Source: Paracoccaceae bacterium
Lineage (GTDB): Bacteria > Pseudomonadota > Alphaproteobacteria > Rhodobacterales > Rhodobacteraceae
Assembly: GCA_006226775.1 (NCBI GenBank)
Contig: SBGD01000015.1
Location: 1-64,000 of the forward strand
Reading direction: 5' to 3'
DNA: 64,000 nucleotides
The position numbers were made by a program, and so were the translations under genes. Below are positions 16,767-27,345 of this stretch, one piece after another. The notes under the pieces are model-generated. The model was given only the letters and a program-made list of their open reading frames with translations, was not told the origin of the DNA and did not search any database. How positions within the stretch are numbered: position 1 is the stretch's first letter; each line of letters opens with the position of its first letter.

Positions 16767-18074
16767 GCCCGCTGACAGCAGCCGCGCGGCGATCTGGCGG
16801 CCCGCGCGCACCGCGTAATTGGTGCCGCGATCCTCCGGGTAGATCTGCGCCATAGAGCAGAGGTAAAGCCCCTCGCCCGGCCCTTCAGCGTCCGGGATCA
16901 GTCGCGAATACTGCCGCTCGACCACCGGCTGCGCCCAGCGCGCGCGCCAGACGTGGTGGCCCATCACCCAGCTGCGGCGAAACGCGGGGAACATCCGGCC
17001 CAGGTGCGGCAGGGCATAGTCCAGCACGGCCCCGTCCGACAGCGCATAGAGCGGATCGTCCTTGGGCAGGTAGCGCGACAGGTAGACGATGTGCCGCCCG
17101 CCATATTGCGCGGCGGGTTGGAAATTGGTGTGTTCGATGACGCCGACGAAGGGGAAATCCGGGTCGTTGACGTTCAGCCAGTAGGTCGCGCCCAGCGGCC
17201 GGTCGAGCTCCAGCACCAGGCAGAGATTGGCGAGATAGCCGATCCGGTCGAGCTTGCGCACCGCCTCGGGCGCGGCCCAGCCCTCGACCATGCGCGCCAC
17301 CAGCGGCGGCGCCAGCGTGGCGATGACCTTGCCGGCCCGGGCGGTGCCCCAGGGGCCGTCGATGCGCCAGCCCTCGCCCTCGGGCGCCAGCCCGGTGACC
17401 GGCGCATTGAGCCGGATCTCGCCGCCATGGGCGCGTATGTCTGCCGCCAGCGCCTCGGCCAGCCGGGCAAAGGACCCGCGCATGTAGCCCAGCCGCTCGG
17501 CCCCGTCCTTCGAGCGCGAGCCGCCGCGCAGCTTCAGCTTGTTCCAGATCCAGACCGCCGAGATCTCGGAGGCCTGCGCCCCGAACTTGCCCTGCAACAG
17601 CGGCGCCCAGATCACCTCGTAGACCCGGTCGCCGGCCATGGCGCGCAGCCATTCCTCGGCGGTCAGCCCCTCGAGCGCGCGCCAGTCGGTGACCCGCCGC
17701 GCCCGAAGCGCCATCCAGCCCAGCCGCAGCCGGTCGATCAGCGGCAAGGCGGGAAAGCGCAACAGGTCGAGCGGCGTCGACAGCCGATAGGCGCGGTTGG
17801 CGAAATAGACGCCGGTCAGGCTGGGCTCCTGCGTCACCGCGTCGGCAAGCCCCAGCTCGTCGATCAGCGTCATGATGGCCTGGTCGGAGGTGAACCAGTG
17901 GTGATAGAAGCGGTCGACCGGATCGCCGCCGCCCGCGGGCTGAAAGGCCCCGCCCAGCCCGCCGACATGCGCCTCGGCCTCGTAGACCGTGACCCGCCGC
18001 CCGGCGCGCGCCAGGTCGCGGGCGGCGGCCAGCCCGGTGAACCCGGCGCCGATGATGGCGATGCCGTCGCTCAT
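16764..18074 (-). CDS. FAD-dependent amine oxidase/protoporphyrinogen oxidase-like protein
   Basis: Predicted flavoprotein of 436 residues. It has the N-terminal dinucleotide-binding loop IAIIGAGFTGLAAARDL, then a GG doublet in VGGLGGAF, the YHHWF segment, and a C-terminal FAD-closing stretch IYPEDRGTNYAVRAG. The arrangement resembles NAD(P)/FAD-dependent oxidoreductases found beside GT2 and flippase-like genes in glycolipid loci, often confused with UDP-galactopyranose mutases. Start ATG 18074 overlaps the upstream stop by ATGA, so it is the last gene of a three-gene operon with the GT2 and the UPF0104-like protein. The substrate is unknown; a polyprenyl-linked sugar is possible. Confidence 0.8.
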   Translation of the reverse strand: MSDGIAIIGAGFTGLAAARDLARAGRRVTVYEAEAHVGGLGGAFQPAGGGDPVDRFYHHWFTSDQAIMTLIDELGLADAVTQEPSLTGVYFANRAYRLSTPLDLLRFPALPLIDRLRLGWMALRARRVTDWRALEGLTAEEWLRAMAGDRVYEVIWAPLLQGKFGAQASEISAVWIWNKLKLRGGSRSKDGAERLGYMRGSFARLAEALAADIRAHGGEIRLNAPVTGLAPEGEGWRIDGPWGTARAGKVIATLAPPLVARMVEGWAAPEAVRKLDRIGYLANLCLVLELDRPLGATYWLNVNDPDFPFVGVIEHTNFQPAAQYGGRHIVYLSRYLPKDDPLYALSDGAVLDYALPHLGRMFPAFRRSWVMGHHVWRARWAQPVVERQYSRLIPDAEGPGEGLYLCSMAQIYPEDRGTNYAVRAGRQIAARLLSAG

Positions 18075-19060
18075 TGCCGGGCCGCCTGCGCCGGGCGCTG
18101 CGCCAGCCACCAGACGGCAAGGCAGACACTGCCGATCACCGTGGTCGCGGCCCAGAGCACCACATGGGTGATCAGCACGAAGGCGGTGGCGGCGGCCAGC
18201 GGGTTGCCGGTGGCCACCGTCGCGGCCTGGGCGAAATAGTCGAAGGTGCCGACATGGCCCGGGCTCGAGGGCAGCAGCGTCGCCAGCGTGCCTGCGGGCA
18301 TCGCCAGCCAGGCGCCCTCGGGGTGGCTCAGCGCCGGCACCGCCTGGGCCATGGCCCAATAGGTCGCGCCTTCCAGGCCCCAGACCAGCGCCGACCAGCC
18401 GACCAGCGCCGGCATGGCGTGCCGCCCCGACAGCGCGATCAGCGCCTCCAGCAAGGGCCCGGCAAAGCCCTCGGCGCGCGCCCGGACGCCCGGCCCGAAG
18501 GCCCCGGCCAGCCGGGTCAGCGCCCTGAGCACGACCGACAGCACATGCGGCCGCACCAGCAGCAGCAGCGAGACCAGCGCCAGCCCGCCCAGCGCCAGCC
18601 CGCCCGAGCGCGCCAACCCCAGCGCCGATCCGTCCAACGACAGGGTCCAGAGCGCCAGCGCCAGCGCCAGGATCAGGGTGATCAGGTCGAGCAGCCGCTC
18701 GACCACCACCGTCGCCACCACCGGCCCCGGCGCCACCCCCAGCCAGCGCGAGAAGCCGAAACAACGCAGCGCATCCCCGGCCCTGAGCGGCAAAAGGTTG
18801 TTCACCGCGATCGACGCCAGGTAGGCGACGCCGATGCGCCCCATGCCGATCCCGGGGTTGTAGAGCCGCAGCATCCTTTGCCAGCGCCGGATGCGGCAGA
18901 GATAGCCCAGCGCCAGGAATCCCGGCGCCGCCAGCGCCCAGCCCGGCAAGAGGCCGCGGCCCGCCGCCAGCACCTCGTCAAGGTCCACCTGCCGCAGCGT
19001 GAGGTACAAAAACACCGCCGCCACCGCCAGCCCCAGCGCCACATGCAGCGCGCGCCTCAT
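18071..19060 (-). CDS. Lysylphosphatidylglycerol synthase TM-region/AglD-like membrane protein
   Basis: Polytopic protein of 329 residues with about eight hydrophobic segments. It matches the UPF0104/LPG_synthase_TM group: an N-terminal helix followed by QVDLDEVLAAG, the loop IRRWQRML, then SIAVNNLLPLRAGDALR, and LPSSPGHVGTFDYF near the end. Members lacking the aminoacyltransferase domain commonly sit next to GtrB-like GT2 enzymes, where a flippase or glycolipid-transfer role is proposed. It overlaps both neighbours by ATGA. No catalytic residue can be named. Confidence 0.82.
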   Translation of the reverse strand: MRRALHVALGLAVAAVFLYLTLRQVDLDEVLAAGRGLLPGWALAAPGFLALGYLCRIRRWQRMLRLYNPGIGMGRIGVAYLASIAVNNLLPLRAGDALRCFGFSRWLGVAPGPVVATVVVERLLDLITLILALALALWTLSLDGSALGLARSGGLALGGLALVSLLLLVRPHVLSVVLRALTRLAGAFGPGVRARAEGFAGPLLEALIALSGRHAMPALVGWSALVWGLEGATYWAMAQAVPALSHPEGAWLAMPAGTLATLLPSSPGHVGTFDYFAQAATVATGNPLAAATAFVLITHVVLWAATTVIGSVCLAVWWLAQRPAQAARQ

Positions 19061-20025
19061 GCCGGCCCGCCGCCGTCGGTCCCGTCAAATCCGATCCGTT
19101 CGCGCACCACGTAGAGCGGGCGGCGCTGCACCTCGCGGTAGATGCGGCCGATGTATTCGCCGATGATCCCGAGACAGACCAGCTGGACCCCGCCGAGAAA
19201 CAGCACCGCGATCATCAGCGCGGTCCAGCCTTCGACCCAGACCGAGGTAAAGAGCCGCATGGCCAGCGCATAGAGAATGCCCAGCAGCGCCAGCCCGGCC
19301 GAGAGCAGCCCCAGACCGATCGCCAGTTGCAGCGGCTTGGCGGAAAACGACAGCAACCCGTCCAGCGCATAGCGCAGCATCTTGCGCAGCGGATATTTCG
19401 TCGCGCCGGCAAAACGCTCGGGCCGGTCGTAATAGACCGCGGTCTGGCGATAGCCGACCCAGGCCACCATGCCGCGCAGGAACCGCTGACGCTCGGGCAT
19501 GGCCTTGAGCACCTCGACCACCGGGCGGCTCATCAGCCGGAAATCGCCGGTGTCCTCGGGGATGGGGATCTCGGAGAGCCGGTTCATCAGGCGGGCGAAG
19601 GCTTCGGCGGATTTGCGCTTGAACCATCCGTCGCCGCTGCGCGACCGGCGGGTGCCATAGACCACGTCATAGCCCTCGCGCCACCTGGCGATCATTTCCG
19701 AGACCACCTCGGGCGGGTCCTGCAGGTCGCAATCCATCAGCACCACCGCCGCGCCCCGCGCCATGTCGATCCCGGCGGAGGCGGCGATCTGCTGGCCGAA
19801 ATTGCGCGAGAAGACGAGGATGCGGAACCGCGCGTCGCGACCCGCAGCCTCGCGCAGCAGCGCCACGCTGCCATCGCGCGATCCGTCGTCGATCAGCAGG
19901 AACTCGAAGGCGCAGTCGTCATGCCTGTCGCCCAGCGCCGTCAGCCGTGCGAGCAGTTCCGGCAGCACCTCCTCTTCGTTCAGACAGGGGATGACGATGG
20001 AGATCAGGCGTGGTTCATCCGTCAT
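19057..20025 (-). CDS. GtrB/DPM1-like polyprenyl-phosphate glycosyltransferase (GT2)
   Basis: GT-A glycosyltransferase of 322 residues with two C-terminal membrane helices. It starts ISIVIPCLNEEE and has LLIDDGSRDGS, the metal-binding MDCDLQDPP, FSRNFGQQIAASAG and GDFRLMSR. These are the features of DPM1/GtrB enzymes, which move a sugar from UDP or GDP onto undecaprenyl (or dolichyl) phosphate on the cytoplasmic face. GT-C enzymes such as those at 8411 and 12265 need exactly such donors. ATG 20025 is chosen from alignment to the family; its ribosome site is weak and the frame is open to 20163. It is the first gene of the minus-strand operon. Confidence 0.88.
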   Translation of the reverse strand: MTDEPRLISIVIPCLNEEEVLPELLARLTALGDRHDDCAFEFLLIDDGSRDGSVALLREAAGRDARFRILVFSRNFGQQIAASAGIDMARGAAVVLMDCDLQDPPEVVSEMIARWREGYDVVYGTRRSRSGDGWFKRKSAEAFARLMNRLSEIPIPEDTGDFRLMSRPVVEVLKAMPERQRFLRGMVAWVGYRQTAVYYDRPERFAGATKYPLRKMLRYALDGLLSFSAKPLQLAIGLGLLSAGLALLGILYALAMRLFTSVWVEGWTALMIAVLFLGGVQLVCLGIIGEYIGRIYREVQRRPLYVVRERIGFDGTDGGGPA

Positions 20026-20163
20026 GTCGCAAGCGGGCACTGGGCTGCATATCGGTGAGGTCCCCTCGGGCATCAACGGGCCGGTTTCGCGGCGCAGGAT
20101 AGGCCCGGGCGCCGGGACCTGTCCACTCGATAGTGCCGGGTGCCGGGCGTGGGACAGGGACAC

Positions 20164-20239
20164 TGGTGCCGGTGATAGGACTCGAACCTACGACCCCATC
20201 ATTACGAATGACGTGCTCTACCAGCTGAGCTACACCGGC
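20164..20239 (-). tRNA. tRNA-Thr (anticodon CGT)
   Basis: A 76-base cloverleaf on the minus strand. Acceptor arms GCCGGTG and CACCGGC pair fully, with discriminator A and an encoded CCA. The D arm is GCTC/GAGC, the anticodon stem CGTCA/TGATG with loop TTCGTAA, and the T arm GTAGG-TTCGAGT-CCTAT. The anticodon CGT reads ACG (Thr). It lies between the GT2 gene and nadA. No integrase or duplicated tRNA end was seen nearby. Confidence 0.96.
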
Positions 20240-20350
20240 GCCGGGATGCCCCTTAGCACCGCCGAAAACCCGAGGCAAGCCGGGATATGCGGCGCAGCGT
20301 CACGGCGGCAGGGCTCAAACCGCTTTCGGGGGAAGATCGGCGAAATCTCC

Positions 20351-20392
20351 CCCACATATGGTTTTGACCTCGGGTCACTTCCCACATAAGGA
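20351..20392 (+). promoter_or_regulatory. Putative nadA control region
   Basis: Two copies of CCCACATA (20351-20358 and 20381-20388) lie 30 bases apart, about three helical turns, just upstream of nadA. A TTGACC at 20364-20369 could be a -35 element, with TAAGGA at 20387-20392 a weak -10. The repeats may be an operator for an NAD-responsive repressor such as NadQ, but I cannot match them to a known consensus. Confidence 0.3.
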
Positions 20393-20451
20393 GAATATTC
20401 CTGCCCAAGGGTCGCCCGAACGGCCCCCGACACTTCCAAAGGACCTGTCTC

Positions 20452-21501
20452 ATGCTGGACACCACGGACATGCGCTCCACGCTCGCCGAGCATTACGATC
20501 TTGCTCCGAACATCGACCTGGCGGCGTCCATGTCGGACCTCCACGCCAAGATGGAGCGGTCGCTGCCGTTTCCGGACTGGGCCATGCACGCGCCCTATGT
20601 CGCGGCGATCAACCGGCTCAAGAAGGAAAGGAACGCCGTCATCCTCGCGCATAACTACATGACGCCCGAGATCTATCACGGCATTTCCGATTTCGTCGGC
20701 GACAGCCTGGCGCTGGCGATCAAGGCGATGGAGGTCGAGCAGGAGGTCATCGTGCAATGCGGCGTGCATTTCATGGCCGAGACCTCGAAGATCCTCAACC
20801 CCGCCAAGACCGTGCTGATGCCCGACATGGGTGCGGGCTGTTCGCTGGCGGAATCGATCACCGCCGAGGGAATTGCCGAGATGCGGGCGAAATATCCCGG
20901 CGCGCCGGTGGTCAGCTACGTCAATACCACCGCCGAGGTGAAGGCGGCCTCCGACATCTGCTGCACCTCCGCCAATGCCTTGCAGATCGTCGAGGCGATG
21001 GAGGGCGACACCGTCATCATGACGCCCGACCAGTACCTGGCCCAGAACGTCGCGGCGCAATCGTCGAAAAACGTGGTCTACTGGCCCGGGTCCTGCGTGG
21101 TGCATGAGCAGTATTCGGCCCAGGAGATGCGCGACTACCGCGAGGCCAACCCGGGCACGCGCATCGTCGCCCACCCGGAATGCCGGCCCGAGGTGGTCGA
21201 GGAGGCCGACTTCACCGGCTCGACCACCGGCATGATCGACTGGGTGCGCCAGAACCGGCCCGAGCGGGTGCTGCTGGTGACCGAATGCTCGATGGCCGCC
21301 AACGTGGCCGAGGAGCTGCCGGAGGTCGATCTGACCAAGCCCTGCAACGCCTGCCCCTACATGAAGAAGATCACCCTGGAAAAGGTGCTCTGGTCGCTGC
21401 ACACCATGACCGAGCCGGTCGAGGTCGACCCGGAGGTCTCAGCCAGGGCCCGGGTCGCGGTGGAGCGGATGATCGACCTGTCGCGCAAGCTCGGGCTCTG
21501 A
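20452..21501 (+). CDS. nadA: Quinolinate synthase A
   Basis: Cytoplasmic 4Fe-4S enzyme of 349 residues that condenses iminoaspartate with dihydroxyacetone phosphate to quinolinate. The three sequence neighbourhoods of the cluster ligands are present: Cys103 in VQCGVHFMAE, Cys215 in GSCVVHEQ and the Cys298/Cys301 pair in CNACPYMKK. Other signatures are ILAHNYM, DMGAGCSLA and TGMIDWV. ATG 20452 has AAAGGA upstream. It is the first gene of nadA-nadB-nadC, which together make nicotinate mononucleotide from aspartate. The stop is four bases before nadB. Confidence 0.96.
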   Translation: MLDTTDMRSTLAEHYDLAPNIDLAASMSDLHAKMERSLPFPDWAMHAPYVAAINRLKKERNAVILAHNYMTPEIYHGISDFVGDSLALAIKAMEVEQEVIVQCGVHFMAETSKILNPAKTVLMPDMGAGCSLAESITAEGIAEMRAKYPGAPVVSYVNTTAEVKAASDICCTSANALQIVEAMEGDTVIMTPDQYLAQNVAAQSSKNVVYWPGSCVVHEQYSAQEMRDYREANPGTRIVAHPECRPEVVEEADFTGSTTGMIDWVRQNRPERVLLVTECSMAANVAEELPEVDLTKPCNACPYMKKITLEKVLWSLHTMTEPVEVDPEVSARARVAVERMIDLSRKLGL

Positions 21502-21505
21502 CCCG

Positions 21506-23074
21506 GTGCCGATCCATGAGACCGCGCGCGTCGTCATTGTCGGCGCCGGGCTGGCGGCGCTTTACGCGGCGCTGAAACTGGCGCCGCGCCCGGTGGTGAT
21601 GCTCTCGCCCGAGGTGCTGGGCACGGGCGCCAGTTCCGCCTGGGCGCAGGGCGGCGTCGCCGCGGCGATGGACCCGGCCGACAGCGCCGAGGCCCATGCC
21701 GCCGACACCCTGCGCGCCGGGGCCGGCACCGTGGATGCTTCGGTGGCCGCGCGGGTGGCACGGGCGGCGCGCGCCCATATCCTCGACCTGACCGATCTGG
21801 GCACGCCTTTCGACCGGGGCGCTGACGGCAGCTACGTGATGTCGCGCGAGGCGGCGCATTCCTTTGCCCGGGTGGTGCGGGTCAAGGGCGACCAGGCCGG
21901 GGCCGAGATCATGCAGGCGCTGGTGGCGCAGGTGCGCGCGACGCCCTCGGTGCAGGTGCTGGAGGATGTGCTGGCCACCGGGCTGGAGGTCAGCGATGGC
22001 CGGGTGACCGGCGTTCGGCTGCAAGGGGCGCGCGGCGGCTCGGCGCCGATCCTGCTGCGCGCGCCGGCGGTGCTCTTGGCGGGCGGCGGGTCGGGCGGGC
22101 TCTATGCGCTGACCACCAATCCCCGGCGCATCCGCGGCCAGGTGATCGGCATGGCGGCGCGCGCCGGGGCGGTGATCGCCGATCCCGAGTTCGTCCAGTT
22201 CCACCCCACCGCCATCGATGTCGGCGAAGACCCCGCGCCGCTGGCCACCGAAGCCCTGCGCGGCGAGGGCGCGGTGCTGATCAACCGCGAAGGCACGCGC
22301 TTCATGGTCGAAGTGCACCCCGACGCGGAACTGGCGCCGCGCGACGTGGTGGCCCGCGCGGTGTTTTCCCAGACCCGGCTGGGCCTGCGCCCGATGCTCG
22401 ACACGAGGGCGGTGCTGGGCGCGCGGATCACCACGCTGTTTCCCGCCGTGGCCGGGGCCTGCCGGAAGGCGGGCATCGATCCGGTGCATCAGCCGATCCC
22501 GGTGGCCGCCGCCGCGCATTACCACATGGGCGGCATTGCCACCGATGCGCAGGGGCGCGCCAGCCTCGGCAACCTCTGGGTCTGCGGCGAGGCGGCCTCG
22601 ACCGGGCTGCACGGGGCCAACCGGCTGGCCTCGAACGGGCTGCTGGAAGCGCTGGTCTATGCGCGCGCCGCGGCCCTCGACATCGCCGCCGCGCTGCCCG
22701 AGTGGACGGCGGATGCGCCCGCGGTGGCGCTGCGGGTCGAAGAGGGGGCGCAAGCGCCCGATGAGACCGCCACCTCGGCGCTGCGCCACCTGATGACCGC
22801 CGATGTCGGCGTCATCCGCACCGCCGAGGGCCTGCGCCGGGCGCTTGCCGGGATTGCCCGGCTCGAGGCTGCGTCGCGCTGCGAGACCTTCCGCAACATG
22901 TGCGCCACCGCCACGCTGATCGCCGCCGCCGCCCTGCTGCGCGAGGAAAGCCGCGGCGCCCATTGCCGCGCGGATTCCCCGGAAACAAGCGGCGCGACCG
23001 GTGCCCGCACCCGGATCACCCTGGCCCAGGCGCTGGCGCTGCGCGCCTCCATCGTCGAAAAGGAACTGGCATGA
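21506..23074 (+). CDS. nadB: L-aspartate oxidase
   Basis: FAD enzyme of 522 residues oxidising L-aspartate to iminoaspartate, the substrate of NadA. The N-terminal FAD fold is VVIVGAGLAALYAALKL. The succinate dehydrogenase/fumarate reductase-type motifs SSAWAQGGVAAA, EFVQFHPTA and AAHYHMGGI (active-site region), and the C-terminal FAD contact GLHGANRLASNGLLEAL, are all visible. The start is GTG 21506, four bases after the nadA stop. Its own stop overlaps nadC by ATGA, so the three genes are translationally linked. Confidence 0.95.
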   Translation: MPIHETARVVIVGAGLAALYAALKLAPRPVVMLSPEVLGTGASSAWAQGGVAAAMDPADSAEAHAADTLRAGAGTVDASVAARVARAARAHILDLTDLGTPFDRGADGSYVMSREAAHSFARVVRVKGDQAGAEIMQALVAQVRATPSVQVLEDVLATGLEVSDGRVTGVRLQGARGGSAPILLRAPAVLLAGGGSGGLYALTTNPRRIRGQVIGMAARAGAVIADPEFVQFHPTAIDVGEDPAPLATEALRGEGAVLINREGTRFMVEVHPDAELAPRDVVARAVFSQTRLGLRPMLDTRAVLGARITTLFPAVAGACRKAGIDPVHQPIPVAAAAHYHMGGIATDAQGRASLGNLWVCGEAASTGLHGANRLASNGLLEALVYARAAALDIAAALPEWTADAPAVALRVEEGAQAPDETATSALRHLMTADVGVIRTAEGLRRALAGIARLEAASRCETFRNMCATATLIAAAALLREESRGAHCRADSPETSGATGARTRITLAQALALRASIVEKELA

Positions 23075-23922
23075 CCCCTGCCGCCACTCTGCCCGATCTC
23101 GTGCTGGAACCGATGCTGCGCATGGCGCTGATGGAGGATCTCGGCAGCTATGGCGACATCACCACCCGCACCACCATCGCCCCAGGCACGCGGTATGTCG
23201 CGCGGCTGAACGCCCGCGAGGCGGGCATCGTCTCGGGGATGCAGGTGGCGGCGCTGGCCTTCCGGCTGGTGGACCCCGCGCTCGAGATCACCACCCACAG
23301 GCCCGACGGCAGCGCCTGCGCCCCCGGCGACCTGCTGATGGAGATCGCGGGCGAGGCCGCCTCGATCCTGTCGGGCGAACGGGTGGCGCTGAACTTTGCC
23401 GGGCGGCTCTCGGGCATCGCCACGATGACCGCCGCCTTCGTGGAGCAGACCGAAGGCACGCAGACCCGCATCACCTGCACCCGCAAGACCACGCCGGGGC
23501 TGCGCATCGTCGAGAAGCTGGCGGTTCTGCATGGCGGCGGGTTCAACCACCGCTATTCGCTGTCGGATGCGATCCTGATCAAGGACAACCACATCGCCGC
23601 CGCGGGGGGCATCCGCCCGGTGCTCGAGGCCTGCAAGGCCCGCGCCAGCCACATGATGCGGGTCGAGATCGAGGTGGACCGACTGGACCAACTGGCGGAA
23701 GTGCTGGAGGTCGGCGGCGCCGACGTGGTGCTGCTCGACAACATGGACAGCGATACCCTGCGCCGGGCGGTAGACCTGGTCTCGGGCCGGATGGTGACCG
23801 AGGCCTCGGGCAACATGAAGCTGGAGCGGATCGCCGAGGTGGCGGCCACCGGCGTCGACTACATCTCCTCCGGCGCGCTGACGCATTCGGCGCCGACCCT
23901 CGATCTCGGGCTGGATTTCTGA
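23071..23922 (+). CDS. nadC: Nicotinate-nucleotide pyrophosphorylase (carboxylating)
   Basis: Quinolinate phosphoribosyltransferase of 283 residues, making nicotinate mononucleotide, CO2 and pyrophosphate from quinolinate and PRPP. The family motifs are present: EDLGSYGDITT near the N-terminus, CTRKTTPGLR with the substrate-binding Arg/Lys, HRYSLSDAILIKDNHI, and VLLDNM near the C-terminus. ATG 23071 overlaps the nadB stop. A G+C-rich stem-loop eight bases downstream of the stop probably ends the operon. Confidence 0.96.
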   Translation: MTPAATLPDLVLEPMLRMALMEDLGSYGDITTRTTIAPGTRYVARLNAREAGIVSGMQVAALAFRLVDPALEITTHRPDGSACAPGDLLMEIAGEAASILSGERVALNFAGRLSGIATMTAAFVEQTEGTQTRITCTRKTTPGLRIVEKLAVLHGGGFNHRYSLSDAILIKDNHIAAAGGIRPVLEACKARASHMMRVEIEVDRLDQLAEVLEVGGADVVLLDNMDSDTLRRAVDLVSGRMVTEASGNMKLERIAEVAATGVDYISSGALTHSAPTLDLGLDF

Positions 23923-23929
23923 CCATGAG

Positions 23930-23950
23930 GCCCCGGAGCAGGTCCGGGGC
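23930..23950 (+). terminator. Stem-loop after nadC
   Basis: Seven-base-pair stem GCCCCGG/CCGGGGC with a seven-base loop, located just past the nadC stop codon. There is no T-run, so it may work with Rho or only stabilise the message end. Confidence 0.5.
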
Positions 23951-24141
23951 GCGGGGGCGCGGGCACAAACCGTGCCGCGCGGCTTTGTCCGGTTGAAAAG
24001 CGCCCGAGGCTGGGCTAATCGGGCGATAATCGAAGCTACATGGCGATTTGCAGGGTTGCGCCTGGGCGGGGCGCTCGTTCAAAAACGCAAGTGACGTCCA
24101 AAGAAACCCGTGTTTCCACTGTCAGAAAAGGGCTCAAAATC

Positions 24142-26355
<2,214 letters not shown>

Positions 26356-26365
26356 CGTTTGCGAG

Positions 26366-26394
26366 CGCCGTCCGGGGGGGACCCTCGGGCGGCG
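26366..26394 (+). terminator. Stem-loop after icd
   Basis: Arms CGCCGTCCG and CGGGCGGCG pair with one G-T, ten bases after the icd stop. The following TGCTTCTTGG is only mildly T-rich. Likely terminator or message-end stabiliser for icd. Confidence 0.5.
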
Positions 26395-26491
26395 TGCTTC
26401 TTGGCGTGAAGTCACGACGTGTCGGGGCCGGCGCTTCTGTCCACGCGCCGCCATTCACCTGTTGTTAATCTCGCTGCGGCAGACTTGCGGC

Positions 26492-26818
26492 ATGACGAGT
26501 GAAAGCGAAATCGCGAAGCTGGCGGATGCGCTGGGCGACTTGCGCCACAGGATCAAGGCGTTGAAGGATGAGGAGGCGGAGCTTCGCAAGGCCATCCTCG
26601 ACGCACGGCCCAACGGGCCGGTCGCGGGCGGTGCGTTTTCCCTGAACATCCGCTTCCAGACCCGACGGCGCTTTGACGCGACCCTTCTGCCCGACCATAT
26701 CCGCGCCGATCCACGCTACTGGAAGGAAACCGAGACGCGGATCGTCTCGACCAAACCCGCCCCCTCTGAACCCCCGCATGAGAAGGTTGAAGAGTTTGAC
26801 GTGTTCGAGCCGTACTGA
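26492..26818 (+). CDS. Small conserved hypothetical protein
   Basis: 108-residue predicted cytoplasmic protein I cannot name. Residues 1-40 form a charged amphipathic helix (IAKLADALGDLRHRIKALKDEE, read here only as a heptad-like pattern). A short beta-like GGAFSLNIRFQTRRRFD segment follows, and the C-terminus is acidic. Helix-then-strand proteins of this size occur among phage Gp157-like and other small accessory proteins, but similarity by eye is weak. ATG 26492 is preferred over the TTG at 26462. It has no obvious partner; the next gene is on the other strand. Confidence 0.6.
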   Translation: MTSESEIAKLADALGDLRHRIKALKDEEAELRKAILDARPNGPVAGGAFSLNIRFQTRRRFDATLLPDHIRADPRYWKETETRIVSTKPAPSEPPHEKVEEFDVFEPY

Positions 26819-26895
26819 ACAGATGAGGAGGAGAGACCAAATGCCGTGACTTCGGACCTTGGAGGCAATGGGCCGCAGGATGCGATCTGCCCGGT

Positions 26896-27216
26896 CTATT
26901 TCCGCTTCGGCCCACGCTTGATCAGCCGGCCGACGTTGGATTTCGTCGTCGTGCGGATCGGTTTCAGGGCATGGCTCAGTGTCTTGTCGACCTCCTGGCC
27001 CTTCATCGCGCCCAGGATCATGCGGGTTCCGGCCTCGTGAAAGGCCTTCTGCTTTTCGGTCACCATGCGGCTGTTCTCGCTGGGCAGGACCGACCAGACC
27101 CCGGCCCAGCCCATGACGCGCATCCAGATCACCGCGCTGGCCTCCATGGCCATCAGCGTGGCCTGTGTCTGGAATTTCAGCATGCCGAAAGGATCGGTGT
27201 AGATGTCGTATTTCAT
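26896..27216 (-). CDS. Small conserved protein of the type often labelled antifreeze-like in Rhodobacteraceae
   Basis: 106-residue protein starting at ATG 27216 behind GGGAAA. The body is an Ala/Met-rich helix (TLMAMEASAVIWMRVMGWAG), then SENSRMVTEKQKAFHEAG, and a basic tail ending in KRGPKRK. Similar small proteins are common in Rhodobacteraceae and carry a misleading antifreeze label from composition. The helical pattern with an MVTEKQ motif also recalls phasin-like proteins. The function is unknown; the basic tail could bind nucleic acid or polyester granules. Confidence 0.65.
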   Translation of the reverse strand: MKYDIYTDPFGMLKFQTQATLMAMEASAVIWMRVMGWAGVWSVLPSENSRMVTEKQKAFHEAGTRMILGAMKGQEVDKTLSHALKPIRTTTKSNVGRLIKRGPKRK

Positions 27217-27345
27217 GTCATTTCCCGTTGATTGCGCCCGCGGAAGCGGCAAGCCGGACATGTAGTGCCGGGTCAGGCTCTGCACAGGGATCAATCGGCC
27301 AAAAGACCGGTCATGTCAGGCGTGATGGATTGCCTCGTGCATCCA

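Noticed and set aside
20164-20239. tRNA-Thr as an integration site of a genomic island
   Set aside because: No integrase, no duplicated tRNA 3-prime end and ordinary housekeeping genes on one side.
23923-24141. Small peptide gene between nadC and icd
   Set aside because: Only Arg/Gly-rich short frames without ribosome site; the segment contains a stem-loop and probably the icd promoter.
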